Part shown: piece after piece, positions 47,279-56,540 of the stretch
How positions within the stretch are numbered: the first letter of the stretch is position 1
Layout of the letters: each line of letters starts with the position of its first letter
Assembly: GCF_005886875.1 (NCBI RefSeq)
Contig: NZ_PNBY01000005.1
Location: forward strand, 1 to 64,000
Direction of reading: 5' to 3'
From: Pseudoalteromonas aurantia
GTDB taxonomy: Bacteria; Pseudomonadota; Gammaproteobacteria; Enterobacterales; Alteromonadaceae
DNA: 64,000 nucleotides
Made by a program: the position numbers and the translations under genes
Notes under the pieces: generated by a model
What the model saw: the letters and a program-made list of their open reading frames with translations, nothing else
The model's database searches: none
What the model was told of the DNA's origin: nothing

Positions 47279-47570
47279 AAAACACCAAAAAATAATAAAA
47301 TTAATTTATATGAATAATTAGTCAAAACACAACTAACTAAAGCCAACAAAAAACAACCAAACACATAATAAATAACAATAAAAACTAAAACAAACAACTT
47401 TCAACGATGCATAAAAACACAAGATAGAGCAATTATAAAAACAAAAAAAACACCAAACCCATTAGTTTTTTTAGGTCAAAAAAGGTAATTTTTATTGCTT
47501 TAAATTTAAGCTGAATGCGCGCAAAATAGCCATATTATGTAAACACCTATTAATTTGACAGGAACTGACC
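47279..47570. other. A-rich, G-poor spacer
   Basis: About 290 bases. The first 180 or so are almost free of G on the plus strand, made of AAC/AAT-like tracts (only a few G in 120 bases). It lies between the lipid kinase start and the 43-codon gene. No frame or palindrome is visible. Confidence 0.7.
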
Positions 47571-47702
47571 ATGTTTAATTCTGCAACTGCGTACACCAAT
47601 CCAGAAACCACCGCACCAACAAAAACGCCTTTTAATTGGATGGCTTTTTTTAACCGGATTGGAAAGCTCTATGCGCTAAGTGCTGTTTCTCGTTACAAGT
47701 AA
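47571..47702 (+). CDS. Small hypothetical protein, 43 aa
   Basis: ATG with AGGA eight bases upstream opens a 43-codon frame: a Thr/Pro/Ala-rich N-terminal half and a C-terminal FNWMAFFNRIGKLYALSAV segment that could form one amphipathic helix, ending RYK. The proper ribosome site and clean stop argue for a real gene. It is 190 bases upstream of two serine tRNA genes. I do not recognise the family; the ending distantly recalls other short proteobacterial proteins. Confidence 0.6.
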   Translation: MFNSATAYTNPETTAPTKTPFNWMAFFNRIGKLYALSAVSRYK

Positions 47703-47850
47703 CCAATACAAAGCACAGTAGGGCTATCCGAAAATACGTGATAACGGCTTAATAACCTACTCCAAGCCTATAAATTTACGACATTTTTCTTGTTTTTTGA
47801 AATAAAACCCCAAAAACAGTTTAAATTTCGTCCAAACAGTTCAAAAGTGG

Positions 47851-47879
47851 TTTACAGCAGCACGTTCGCTGAGTATTAT
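47851..47879 (+). promoter_or_regulatory. Promoter of the two tRNA-Ser genes
   Basis: TTTACA at 47851-47856, a 17-base spacer and TATTAT at 47874-47879, close to the sigma-70 consensus and 11 bases before the first tRNA. Confidence 0.8.
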
Positions 47880-47889
47880 CGTTGGCTCT

Positions 47890-47980
47890 GGAGAGATGGC
47901 TGAGTGGTCGAAAGCACCGGTCTTGAAAACCGGCAAGGGTTTGTAGCCCTTCTAGGGTTCAAATCCCTATCTCTCCGCCA
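47890..47980 (+). tRNA. tRNA-Ser (UGA)
   Basis: 91 bases including the encoded CCA. Acceptor stem GGAGAGA/TCTCTCC, anticodon stem CCGGT/ACCGG around CTTGAAA, so anticodon UGA. The long variable arm is typical of tRNA-Ser. Confidence 0.97.
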
Positions 47981-47999
47981 TATTTTAAAGTTTTGCGCT

Positions 48000-48092
48000 G
48001 GAGAGGTGGCCGAGTGGCTGAAGGCGCTCCCCTGCTAAGGGAGTATAGGGTTTGTAGCCCTATCGAGGGTTCGAATCCCTCCTTCTCCGCCA
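48000..48092 (+). tRNA. tRNA-Ser (GCU)
   Basis: 93 bases including CCA. The acceptor stem has one G-U pair, the anticodon stem CTCCC/GGGAG encloses CTGCTAA (anticodon GCU) and the variable arm is long. Nineteen bases follow the first tRNA, so both come from one transcript. Confidence 0.97.
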
Positions 48093-48100
48093 TTTCTTAT

Positions 48101-48131
48101 AAAAAAACCGTTCCTATTGAACGGTTTTTTT
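48101..48131 (+). terminator. tRNA operon terminator
   Basis: Stem AACCGTTC/GAACGGTT with a CTATT loop; A run upstream and T run downstream lengthen the stem and give a strong intrinsic terminator. Confidence 0.92.
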
Positions 48132-48312
48132 ATGCCACTTTTTCAGTATAACTTCATTTATATTAGGCAATTTTTTTATTCTGCCTTATTGTAATTGCTA
48201 TTTTTTTCATGCAATTGCGTTAAAAATTGTCTGAAAACATCTACTTGCATCCGTGCCTTCCCTTTAGAACAAAGCTATACTTCATGAGCGCTATCATCAC
48301 TTTGTAAACTGT

Positions 48313-51018
48313 ATGACTTTAACGTTTAAGCATCGCTGGCAAAATTGGCTATGTTACCTCTTATTTGTAATTGGCTACTTTACTTCAGGTAAAGCCCTCG
48401 CGGTATTTGCATTTCAAGATCAAGTCTTGCCTATCTGGGTACCCGCAGGCGCTGCGTTAGTCGCAACATATGTCTGGGGGTGGCGCTTTATTCCAGGTCT
48501 ATTACTTGCTTCTTTTATGTTTAATTGGACTACCGCTTATGGGTGGCAGTTGCAAACGCTGACGCTTATAAAAGCCTGCCAAACACTAATAATTGGCGGA
48601 GGTGTTGTTATTCAAGCAATGGTAGGCGGATATATTTTACGCTACTGGTTAGGGCACCCCCTCTATCTGATGAGCCGCAAACATATACTGTATTTCGTCT
48701 TAATATTAGGGATAACCGTCAACCTGATCTCTGCTAATATTGGGGTTTTATCGCTGAGCTTTTATCACCCTGATTATAGTTTCTCGAACCATTGGCAAAA
48801 CATGCTGGCATGGTGGTTAGGTGATTCACTCGGCGTGCTGATTTTTTCACCTATCTGTCTTATTTTGATCAATCCATGGCTCAACAACCCAGTACCCAAC
48901 CATAATGCGCTGGGTACGTTTGCAGCATGTACTGTCTTATTTAGCTCTGTGGCAATGACCACCTATTTATACAATCAGAACAACAATAAAAATGCCAACA
49001 TTGCAGCTGAGCGAGAAGTAAAAATCATCGAGCATATTATTTACCGATATGTAAACCGCAGTATGCTTGCCATCCAAGGGCTAGCTAATAAACTACAATC
49101 AACCCCTAATTTTACCCATCATGACTTTATGGAGATCAGTAACGCCATACGCGCTGAATATACTTTTATTAGAGCACTCTCATGGAATGTTTATATTCAA
49201 CAGCCTCAAGCCATGACGTTAAATAAACAACTAAACGACCTTTATGGCTCACAAGTCAGTATAAAAGGCGCACCTCTAGCACCTGATGATCCATTGGTGG
49301 TGGTTAAATATATTTCTCCACAGCCGAGTAATTTAGGCGCACTTGGGCTCAATGTGTACGCCACAAAAGCACGGCAGGCGGCTTTAAACAACGCACTGAA
49401 CTCCTTACAGCCACAAGCCAGTCACATCATCTTTTTAGTACAAGAAACGCGGCCATCTCCTGCTTACCTGCTGGCCTCACCTGTTTATCAAGATACAGGG
49501 CTGCAAGCACAAACCTTACTCGGCTATGCCACTGGGGTGATACAAGTCGACACGTTACTCGGGGAAGTACTCAAACAAGTCAATGTAGAACGCTTTGATA
49601 TTTCATTTTATGATGGTAAGAACACCAGCCCGTTTTATAAGAACTTTGAACACACGAAGACTAGCCATGGCGCTCGTTGGACAATTCCGTTGTATATTTC
49701 AGGCCAAAAATGGCAAATGAAACTTGCCGTAAAAGAAAGACACACGACCCATCAAAATAAATTACAAACACTGTTTTTGCTTATCTTACAGCTCACTATC
49801 ACCACACTGATTGTTTTTATCGTTTTACTCTTTAACTACCAACACCATGCGTTAAATGAATTAGTTGCCAAACGCACTCGCTCACTGGCGCAAGCAAAAC
49901 AAGCGTCGGATAAAGCTAATCAGGCAAAAAGTCGCTTTGTAGCCAATATGAGTCATGAAATACGTACACCTCTCAATGCCGTAATAGGGTTTGCGTCGTT
50001 AGCTGCCGATAATCAAAATACAACGCAACTACATACCTATATCAATCGCATTGGTACCGCGTCCAAAACACTACTCAATCTCGTCAATGACATATTAGAC
50101 ATTGCTAAAATTGAGTCGAACCGCTTACAACTGGACTGCCACACCTTTGAATTAAATGCGTTATTAAAACGACTAGATGCTATGTTTGCCGCATCAGCCA
50201 GTAAAAAAGGGATCTCATGGGAAGTTAATCACGATTTACACGGCGAATATTGGTTGCAAGGCGATGAGATGCGGATTGAACAGATCCTACTCAATCTATG
50301 TAGCAATGCAGTAAAATTTACTCAACATGGTGGTGTCACCGTCCAGTTAGAAGTGAACGAAGCCATACCACATGTACAACTGCGATTGAGTATTGTGGAT
50401 ACCGGTATTGGCATTGACGAATCGCAATCTCACACTATTTTTAACGCATTTAGCCAAGGTGATAGCTCTACATCGCGTGAATTTGGGGGAACGGGCCTAG
50501 GACTAGCCATTGCTAAAGAGCTCGCTGAACTAATGCATGGTTCACTCACTCTCAAAAGTCAATTGCACACTGGCAGTTGCTTTACGCTTGAAATTCAATG
50601 CCAAACAGCCCAAGCTCCAACCGCATCTAAACGAGACATGGATACCGAAAAGCTAAAGCGGCTGCATGTTTTGGTTGCTGAGGATAATGCAGTCAACAAG
50701 CTAGTTATTAAAGCAATGTTAGATTCATTTCACATCACGTATACCATCGTAGAAAACGGCCAACAAGCTGTTAATGCCGTAGAGTTAGATGAGTATGATT
50801 TGGTGTTGATGGATTGTCAGATGCCCGTAATGGATGGCTATCAAGCAACAACATTGATCCGCCAACACAAAGATGCTGACACGCTACCCATTATTGCGCT
50901 CACAGCCGATGTGATGCCGCAAGATAAAGCTCATGCACTCGCTGTAGGGTTTAACCAACATCTTGCAAAGCCCCTAGAGCGAAACAAATTGGCCATATGC
51001 TTGGCGCAATACTGTTGA
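48313..51018 (+). CDS. Hybrid sensor histidine kinase with MASE1, CHASE, HisKA, HATPase and REC domains
   Basis: A 901-aa inner-membrane sensor. Residues about 10-190 form the polytopic MASE1 sensor, 230-400 a periplasmic CHASE-like domain, then a helix at about 485-508. The kinase core has H548 ([13 protein letters not shown]), N box [11 protein letters not shown]1 DTGIGID and G2 GGTGLGLAI. The receiver at about 785-900 has D834 in [13 protein letters not shown]. The domain order is complete, in contrast to the decayed hybrid kinase at 24.7-27.2 kb. Signal and output are unknown; no partner regulator is adjacent. It follows the tRNA terminator. Confidence 0.93.
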   Translation: MTLTFKHRWQNWLCYLLFVIGYFTSGKALAVFAFQDQVLPIWVPAGAALVATYVWGWRFIPGLLLASFMFNWTTAYGWQLQTLTLIKACQTLIIGGGVVIQAMVGGYILRYWLGHPLYLMSRKHILYFVLILGITVNLISANIGVLSLSFYHPDYSFSNHWQNMLAWWLGDSLGVLIFSPICLILINPWLNNPVPNHNALGTFAACTVLFSSVAMTTYLYNQNNNKNANIAAEREVKIIEHIIYRYVNRSMLAIQGLANKLQSTPNFTHHDFMEISNAIRAEYTFIRALSWNVYIQQPQAMTLNKQLNDLYGSQVSIKGAPLAPDDPLVVVKYISPQPSNLGALGLNVYATKARQAALNNALNSLQPQASHIIFLVQETRPSPAYLLASPVYQDTGLQAQTLLGYATGVIQVDTLLGEVLKQVNVERFDISFYDGKNTSPFYKNFEHTKTSHGARWTIPLYISGQKWQMKLAVKERHTTHQNKLQTLFLLILQLTITTLIVFIVLLFNYQHHALNELVAKRTRSLAQAKQASDKANQAKSRFVANMSHEIRTPLNAVIGFASLAADNQNTTQLHTYINRIGTASKTLLNLVNDILDIAKIESNRLQLDCHTFELNALLKRLDAMFAASASKKGISWEVNHDLHGEYWLQGDEMRIEQILLNLCSNAVKFTQHGGVTVQLEVNEAIPHVQLRLSIVDTGIGIDESQSHTIFNAFSQGDSSTSREFGGTGLGLAIAKELAELMHGSLTLKSQLHTGSCFTLEIQCQTAQAPTASKRDMDTEKLKRLHVLVAEDNAVNKLVIKAMLDSFHITYTIVENGQQAVNAVELDEYDLVLMDCQMPVMDGYQATTLIRQHKDADTLPIIALTADVMPQDKAHALAVGFNQHLAKPLERNKLAICLAQYC

Positions 51019-51100
51019 TACTTGGACTTAAAAGCTATCTCGCGTACGATAGTGCCCAATATCAAATGAAGCCATTTAAAGACCGTAATCGCTTATAATT

Positions 51101-52222
51101 ATGCTTAGCTATCAATTTATTAGTCAGATTTCCATCATTGGGCGTACCCAGTGGAATATACTTGCACAACAGAATTTGTTTTGCCAATACGAGTGGTTAG
51201 TGGCATTGGAAAACAGCCATTGTGCCAGCGCACATACTGGGTGGCAGCCACATCATTTGGCGGTTTATCAACAAGACACCTTGATAGCCATATTACCAGG
51301 CTATATCAAATCTCACTCATACGGTGAATATGTCTTTGATTGGTCTTGGGCCGAAGCCTATGAAGCCCACAGTTTGACCTATTACCCAAAATGGTTATCT
51401 GGCGTTCCCTTCACTCCTATCACTGGCAAACGCATACTGACAAAAACGCTTACGACAGAACTTTCAGCTTATATCCAACATGTATTACAACAAGAAATGT
51501 TAAATAAGCAATGGTCGAGCACTCATATTAACTTTCTCACCCAAGCAGAACACTTCAATGACACAATGATGATTCGCCACGCGGTGCAATTTCATTGGCA
51601 GAATAAAGGCTTTCAGTGCTTTGATGATTTTTTAGCAACCATGACGGCACGAAAGCGAAAAATGATCAAAAAAGAACGCAGCCAAGTTGCAGCGACTTCG
51701 CTCAATATTATTTGGTTAAGTGGTGGTGAGATCACAACAGAACATATGCAAGGTTTTTTTAGCTGCTATCAGCAGACCTATTTAAAACGCTCCGGTCACC
51801 ATGGATATCTCAATTGGGCATTTTTTGACGAAATACAGCGCACCATGCAAAAAAGCATACATTTATGCATCGCCTACGATACTGAAACCCTCGTTGCTGC
51901 CAGTCTGTACTTGAGCGACGGCGATACACTTTATGGACGATATTGGGGATCTCTGGCGGAATACCAACATCTGCATTTTGAGTTGTGTTATTACCGAGGC
52001 ATTGACTTTGCTATCAAAAATCAATTGCTACGATTTGATGCTGGCGCGCAAGGTGAACATAAATTAGCAAGAGGGTTTGAGCCCAAAACCACATATTCAG
52101 CACACCAAATTGCCGATCCTATGTTTGCTAGGGCCATTACAGACTTTATAGCCAGGGAGCGTATACATATCGCCCAATATGCCTTGCAATGTAAAGCACA
52201 ACTACCGTTTAAAAATGAGTAG
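51101..52222 (+). CDS. FemAB-like GNAT-fold protein (peptidogalycan biosynthesis family)
   Basis: A 373-aa protein of the PF04339-type peptidogalycan biosynthesis/recognition family, a double GNAT-fold group related to FemAB aminoacyltransferases. Typical parts are FCQYEWLVALENS near the N-terminus, MTARKRKMIKKERSQ, AFFDEIQRTM and the C-terminal LRFDAGAQGEHKLARGFEP. Substrates are not known. It overlaps the opposite-strand methyltransferase by 21 bases at its 3' end. Confidence 0.82.
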   Translation: MLSYQFISQISIIGRTQWNILAQQNLFCQYEWLVALENSHCASAHTGWQPHHLAVYQQDTLIAILPGYIKSHSYGEYVFDWSWAEAYEAHSLTYYPKWLSGVPFTPITGKRILTKTLTTELSAYIQHVLQQEMLNKQWSSTHINFLTQAEHFNDTMMIRHAVQFHWQNKGFQCFDDFLATMTARKRKMIKKERSQVAATSLNIIWLSGGEITTEHMQGFFSCYQQTYLKRSGHHGYLNWAFFDEIQRTMQKSIHLCIAYDTETLVAASLYLSDGDTLYGRYWGSLAEYQHLHFELCYYRGIDFAIKNQLLRFDAGAQGEHKLARGFEPKTTYSAHQIADPMFARAITDFIARERIHIAQYALQCKAQLPFKNE

Positions 52223-52798
52223 CCGGTTATTTGCTGGCATAGCGTGATCGGCCTGTAGGCTTAGCTCGCTATCACGAGCCAATTCAATGATCCACTCACT
52301 GTCCCTGATCCCACTCAGCGGATCTCGCTGCAATAAACGCTGATGAAACGCAGCATTACTGTCACTGGTGAATTGCCCTGCGTAATTAAATGGTCCATAA
52401 ATCACCAATAAACCATTCTTTCTTAAGTGCTTTTTGACGCCTGAAAAAAAGCGCTCTACTAATGCTTTACTCACAATATGCAATGTATTCGCACTATAGA
52501 TCACCGGCACATCGTCTACCGGCCATGCATCATTTAAGTCCAACGACAAAGGAGGGTGTAAATTGTCTAACTGAGCTTCGTGTTGCCAACTTAATATTCC
52601 CGCATGGTTAATACAACGATCACTTGCCAACCATTGCACATGAGGTAAAGCTTGCGCAAAGTACACGCCGTGCTGACCCGTACCAGAACCAATTTCCAAT
52701 ACTTGATCATAATCCCGTAGTAAAGGTGCTAACACCGTTAATATTGGGCCTTTATTATTCTCGCACGCTTGAGAAAACGGTTTATCTACTATCATCAT
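52202..52798 (-). CDS. DUF938 family SAM-dependent methyltransferase
   Basis: A 198-aa Rossmann-fold methyltransferase. Motif I is VLEIGSGTGQHGVYFA; the acidic loop DLNDAWPVD, YSANTLHIVS and LVIYGPFNYAGQFTSDSNAAFH are the DUF938 hallmarks. Substrate unknown. The 3' end overlaps the FemAB-like gene on the other strand. Confidence 0.88.
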   Translation of the reverse strand: MMIVDKPFSQACENNKGPILTVLAPLLRDYDQVLEIGSGTGQHGVYFAQALPHVQWLASDRCINHAGILSWQHEAQLDNLHPPLSLDLNDAWPVDDVPVIYSANTLHIVSKALVERFFSGVKKHLRKNGLLVIYGPFNYAGQFTSDSNAAFHQRLLQRDPLSGIRDSEWIIELARDSELSLQADHAMPANNRLLIFKR

Positions 52799-52969
52799 TG
52801 CACCTTTTTAATCCACGACTGCTTTATATTGATGCAATCTGTTTCGCAAATTGCAAGTTCACACCATATAAAAATCATAATAACTTGTTTTATATAACTA
52901 TTTATTATTGGCACAGTCACTGCTTTATCTATTATGTATTGTTAATAGAAAACCAACAGGACACACACT

Positions 52970-53149
52970 ATGTTTATTTCAACCATTACCCATATGCCAA
53001 TAACTGACACCACCTTAGTCGGCACGCATGAAGATAACTTATTCACTACCAGCGAAGAATATCGCAAAGAAGTGCAAGACATGCTCACACCGACTGAACA
53101 AGAAGACGCACAAAATACCGCTTACACATTTATATTGGGATATAACTAA
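52970..53149 (+). CDS. Small hypothetical protein, 59 aa
   Basis: A 59-codon acidic frame with AGGA nine bases before its ATG. The middle part (TSEEYRKEVQDMLTPTEQED) is predicted helical. I do not recognise a family. It lies upstream of the iron-box promoter of the fumC unit and is read in the same direction, but about 55 bases before the palindrome, so it is probably a separate transcript. Confidence 0.55.
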   Translation: MFISTITHMPITDTTLVGTHEDNLFTTSEEYRKEVQDMLTPTEQEDAQNTAYTFILGYN

Positions 53150-53204
53150 CCCAAGCAAGGCCACTAAAGTATGCCTATCAACACGCAACTATTGCGCTTA
53201 AACT

Positions 53205-53243
53205 CTTTTAGTGTAATGATAATAGTTATCGTTACACTAAAAG
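53205..53243. promoter_or_regulatory. Fur-box palindrome upstream of the fumC unit
   Basis: Inverted arms of 18 bases (one mismatch) around TAG. Within it, the 19 bases at 53212-53230 match the Fur consensus at 15 positions, including AATGATAAT without error and TTATC on the right. It lies 10 bases before the small gene at 53253 and its right arm includes the start of AAAAGGG, the ribosome site. Confidence 0.8.
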
Positions 53244-53252
53244 GGTTTTGCC

Positions 53253-53624
53253 ATGCATCCTCATCAAGCCGTCAGCGCTTACTCCCCAAAACTCGCTACA
53301 AATTGTAAACGCCCGCAACTAGAGGCCCCTATGGTGGTAGCCCAGTTTATTGATGCAGGGATCACACTTGCAAAATGGTATGGCTGCAATAAATGCGTTT
53401 TATTACAAGAGCTTTACCTCAAACGTACCTTTGATGAATTGCTTCACAATATTGCAGACCCATTAGTGCACAATGCCTTGCGCCAGCAATGCCAAGATCA
53501 ATTATATAAGCCTTTATTGGCATTAAAACGTTTTTATAAATCGATCCCACATGGTAAAGCACGCTTTCTAAAAATAGAACATGAAGCCCGTGTTATTAGC
53601 CATGCCTTTAACCCATATTCATAG
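53253..53624 (+). CDS. Hypothetical protein in the iron-regulated fumC unit
   Basis: A 123-aa mostly helical protein. It carries the segment FIDAGITLAKWYGCNKC with two cysteines, then KRTFDELLHNIADPLVHNAL and a basic C-terminus. I do not recognise the family. In Pseudomonas aeruginosa fumC1 follows the small Fur-controlled gene fagA, and this gene holds the same position, but I could not confirm homology. Ribosome site AAGGG seven bases ahead of the ATG, eight bases to fumC, under the Fur-like palindrome; it is therefore probably made on iron limitation. Confidence 0.75.
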   Translation: MHPHQAVSAYSPKLATNCKRPQLEAPMVVAQFIDAGITLAKWYGCNKCVLLQELYLKRTFDELLHNIADPLVHNALRQQCQDQLYKPLLALKRFYKSIPHGKARFLKIEHEARVISHAFNPYS

Positions 53625-53632
53625 GAGTCCCA

Positions 53633-55009
53633 ATGACCACTTTTCGCCACGCTTCCGATAGCATGGGTACACTTGATGTACCTGAAACTGCGTTATATCA
53701 AGCGCAAACACAAAGAGCGGTAAACAACTTCACGGTAAGTAAACTAACGATGCCAGAAGCATTTATTCGTTCATTGGCATACATCAAACAAGCAGCAGCG
53801 GAAGCAAATGCTGAACTCGGTCATTTAGATCCCAATATTGCCAAAGCAATTATTAGTGCTGCGCAGCGTATTATTGATGGAGAGCACCTGGAGCATTTTC
53901 CTGTCGACGTATTCCAAACCGGCTCAGGTACCAGCTCGAACATGAATGCAAACGAAGTCATTGCGACACTGGCTTCTAAAGAAAGCGGTCTGCAAGTGCA
54001 CCCCAATGATCACGTCAATATGGGTCAAAGCTCCAACGACGTTATTCCAACAGCCATTCACGTTAGCAGTGCTATAGCAGTCATTTACGATTTACTACCT
54101 GCGTTAAAACATTTATCACAAACTATCGAGCAAAAGTCAGCAAGCGTCGGCCATCATGTAAAAACAGGTAGAACCCACCTAATGGACGCTATGCCGGTGA
54201 CATTTGCACAAAGTCTCAGTGGATGGCAGCACCAGATTGATAGTGCATACCAAAGTATCTTACACAGTGTCGAAAAAGTCTTTGAACTTGCACAGGGTGG
54301 CACAGCAGTAGGGACTGGTGTGAATGCGGATCCAAAATTTGCTAATTTATTTAATCAATTCCTGAGCAGCAACGTGGGGATCCGCTTTTCAGCTAGCCAG
54401 AACTTTTTCTATACCATAGGCTCGCAAGATGCCATTGTTACTTTGTCAGGCCAGTTAAAAACATTGGCCGTAGCAAATATGAAAATCGCCAATGATTTAC
54501 GCTGGATGAACTCAGGCCCTCTAGCTGGCCTTGGCGAAATAGAACTTGAAGCGCTGCAACCAGGCTCCTCTATTATGCCTGGTAAAGTAAACCCTGTGAT
54601 CCCTGAAGCCACAGCCATGGTCAGTGCGCAAGTCATTGGAAATGATGCCACCATTACCGTAGCTGGCCAATCGGGTAACTTTGAACTGAACGTTATGCTG
54701 CCGGTTATTGCACACAACATTTTAGAAAGTATCGAAATCTTATCGAATGTCAGCCGATTGTTAGCAGATAAAGCCATTGCCAGCTTTAATGTCAGTGAAC
54801 AAAATATTCAAAAAGCACTCGCCAAAAACCCAATATTGGTTACAGCACTTAATCCGGTGATCGGTTATGAGAAAGCCGCACAAATCGCCAAACTCGCATA
54901 CAAAGAAGGCCGTCCAATCATCGATGTTGCCAGTGAACATACTGACCTATCAATTGCAGAATTGACGCAATTACTCGACCCAAATAAACTCACACAAGGC
55001 GGTTTGTAA
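53633..55009 (+). CDS. fumC: Class II (iron-independent) fumarase FumC
   Basis: A 458-aa fumarase that hydrates fumarate to malate in the TCA cycle without an iron-sulphur cluster. The superfamily signature is SSIMPGKVNPVIPEA; TGSGTSSNMNANEV, GQSSNDVIPTAIH and GRTHLMDAMPVT are the other active-site segments. AGGAG precedes the ATG. Placement behind a Fur-box palindrome fits the known use of FumC when iron is scarce and the Fe-S fumarases cannot be made; a class I fumarase is presumably elsewhere. Confidence 0.97.
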   Translation: MTTFRHASDSMGTLDVPETALYQAQTQRAVNNFTVSKLTMPEAFIRSLAYIKQAAAEANAELGHLDPNIAKAIISAAQRIIDGEHLEHFPVDVFQTGSGTSSNMNANEVIATLASKESGLQVHPNDHVNMGQSSNDVIPTAIHVSSAIAVIYDLLPALKHLSQTIEQKSASVGHHVKTGRTHLMDAMPVTFAQSLSGWQHQIDSAYQSILHSVEKVFELAQGGTAVGTGVNADPKFANLFNQFLSSNVGIRFSASQNFFYTIGSQDAIVTLSGQLKTLAVANMKIANDLRWMNSGPLAGLGEIELEALQPGSSIMPGKVNPVIPEATAMVSAQVIGNDATITVAGQSGNFELNVMLPVIAHNILESIEILSNVSRLLADKAIASFNVSEQNIQKALAKNPILVTALNPVIGYEKAAQIAKLAYKEGRPIIDVASEHTDLSIAELTQLLDPNKLTQGGL

Positions 55010-55019
55010 CACCAGCCAA

Positions 55020-55050
55020 CCATTGGCTTAGCTGGCAGCTGAGCCAATGG
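55020..55050 (+). terminator. Hairpin after fumC
   Basis: Fifteen-base inverted repeat (one G-U pair) from CCATTGGCT to AGCCAATGG, ten bases past the fumC stop; no U tract. Confidence 0.6.
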
Positions 55051-55110
55051 ACTTGTATCCTCATTCAAACACGGGCACACTGGGTAAAAACAACTCAGGA
55101 CGTTTCATCT

Positions 55111-55608
55111 ATGCATCAATTTCTTATCTCTGCAATAATACCATTCATGATCGCTGGATGCGCTCCTAGCGCTTCTCTGTCCACACCAGATGTGAACCAA
55201 ACACCTGCAAAGGTTGATACCAAAGTACCTGCAAAGCTTGATACTCAAGCAAAATACAGCAACCCTGTCGACGCTGTACCACACGAACCGAAAAACACGC
55301 TCAGTGCGGCCAGAAAAAAACTAAAAGACATGACCAAAGATAAACGATGTGACTCCACAATGCAGTGTCAAGTCATCGCTGTAGGAAGCCGAGCTTGTGG
55401 TGGTCCAAGCAGCTATGTGACATTTTCAACTCAAGCAGCCGATTTGCAAGTCGTTAAAAAGTTAGCTGATTCTATTACTGTATTAGAAAGCCAATATAAT
55501 GCTGAAAACCGCATGGTCAGTATTTGTCAGCACCTAACACAGCCCAGTACACAATGTGTTGAAAATAAGTGTGTTAAAATACAGGGTAATGCGCAAGCCA
55601 CATACTAA
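55111..55608 (+). CDS. Cysteine-rich lipoprotein, paralogue 1
   Basis: A 165-aa lipoprotein with lipobox IAGC (Cys17), a Lys/Pro/Thr-rich linker (about 20-70) and a C-terminal domain with five cysteines in the pattern C-x7-C, ACGGPSSYVTFS, then C-x9-C-x4-C (residues from DKRCDS to ENKCVKI). The same domain is in the next gene. Function unknown; the CGGP motif recurs in small secreted proteins. Nine bases separate the two genes. Confidence 0.75.
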   Translation: MHQFLISAIIPFMIAGCAPSASLSTPDVNQTPAKVDTKVPAKLDTQAKYSNPVDAVPHEPKNTLSAARKKLKDMTKDKRCDSTMQCQVIAVGSRACGGPSSYVTFSTQAADLQVVKKLADSITVLESQYNAENRMVSICQHLTQPSTQCVENKCVKIQGNAQATY

Positions 55609-55617
55609 GGAGTCATA

Positions 55618-55989
55618 ATGAGAGGCATTGTTTGCTCAATTACTATTTTATTACTGGGTGGTTGTATCAGTACACCAATGCTCACATCATCTAATAATAC
55701 ACCGACTCAAAGCTTGTCTAAGCTCATAGAAGACACCTCGTGCAGTGCCAGTTTTCAATGTAAAGTACTCAATGTGGGAGAAAGAGCCGCATGTGGTGGG
55801 CCTAGTCAGTACCTCGTGTACTCAAACAAAAACGTAGATGAAGAGCAGGTAGAAAAGCTCGCAGAGCAAGTCACTATAAAAGAAAAAATAGTCAACCAGC
55901 AACAAGCTCAAGTTGATGTTTGTAAGCAAGTTTTACCAATTCAAGCGCTCTGTATTAATAACCAATGCAAAGCGTTTACGATTAAATAG
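55618..55989 (+). CDS. Cysteine-rich lipoprotein, paralogue 2
   Basis: A 123-aa lipoprotein, lipobox LGGC (Cys16), with a short linker and the same C-terminal domain as the preceding gene: TSCSASFQCKVLNVG, then AACGGPSQYLVYS, VCKQVLP and LCINNQCKAF. The cysteine pattern is preserved while the rest is only moderately similar, so this is an old tandem duplication. AAGGAG lies six bases before the ATG. The pair is probably cotranscribed. Confidence 0.75.
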   Translation: MRGIVCSITILLLGGCISTPMLTSSNNTPTQSLSKLIEDTSCSASFQCKVLNVGERAACGGPSQYLVYSNKNVDEEQVEKLAEQVTIKEKIVNQQQAQVDVCKQVLPIQALCINNQCKAFTIK

Positions 55990-56175
55990 CTATACAAAAA
56001 GTTGCCCTACAAATGATAATAAAACTATCAGTAGGGCGCATCCACCAGCTCGCCAAATATAGGCTGGCTTCACTTCTCGTTTAATCCAGTAACAATAAAT
56101 AAAACGCGCAAAGTAAGTTGCCGACATGCCAAATAAAGCAAAGGTAAAAAGTAGAACCAACATATAATACGACAC
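55990..56175 (-). CDS. Small two-helix membrane protein
   Basis: A 61-aa hydrophobic protein: two transmembrane segments (about 3-26 and 43-60) around a basic loop YWIKREVKPAYIWR. The GTG start has AAGGGG six bases upstream. I do not recognise a family, but length, hydropathy and ribosome site support a real gene. Convergent with the lipoproteins. Confidence 0.6.
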   Translation of the reverse strand: MSYYMLVLLFTFALFGMSATYFARFIYCYWIKREVKPAYIWRAGGCALLIVLLSFVGQLFV

Positions 56176-56540
56176 ACTAGTCCCCTTCGGAAAAATGAGA
56201 AAATATCATAGTGCAAATTTCTCTGAAAACACAGCCATGACCCCTCAGGCATGTGCTCTATAGCAAGTTAGCGAACACATCGGTCACATAAGGCTCGAAA
56301 GACATCTTAATAGTTTCTCACAAGGAACTTAATACCCTATCTTATTAACCTTAACCTTCACAAGCTAAGTTTAGCAATAACTTAGGTAAACTGCGGAAGT
56401 AAAATCACAATCAAGCTTCTAGTACATGTATCAAAAGCACTGATATACAGAAAATTATGCGCTAAAAGTGAGCGCAATCATGTCGCTACCATTGATGTCA
56501 TTGGCGACACGGAGGCAAAAACCAATGCGCGCCACTTGCT
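56176..56540. other. 365-base spacer
   Basis: Between a small membrane protein and the helicase. It has a six-base inverted repeat TGTCGC/GCGACA with a long loop at about 56480-56510 but no frame with a ribosome site. Otherwise nothing seen. Confidence 0.5.

Noticed and set aside
47890-48092. tRNA-Ser pair as an attachment site for an integrated element
   Set aside because: No integrase gene and no duplicated tRNA 3' end downstream; the next gene is an ordinary kinase.
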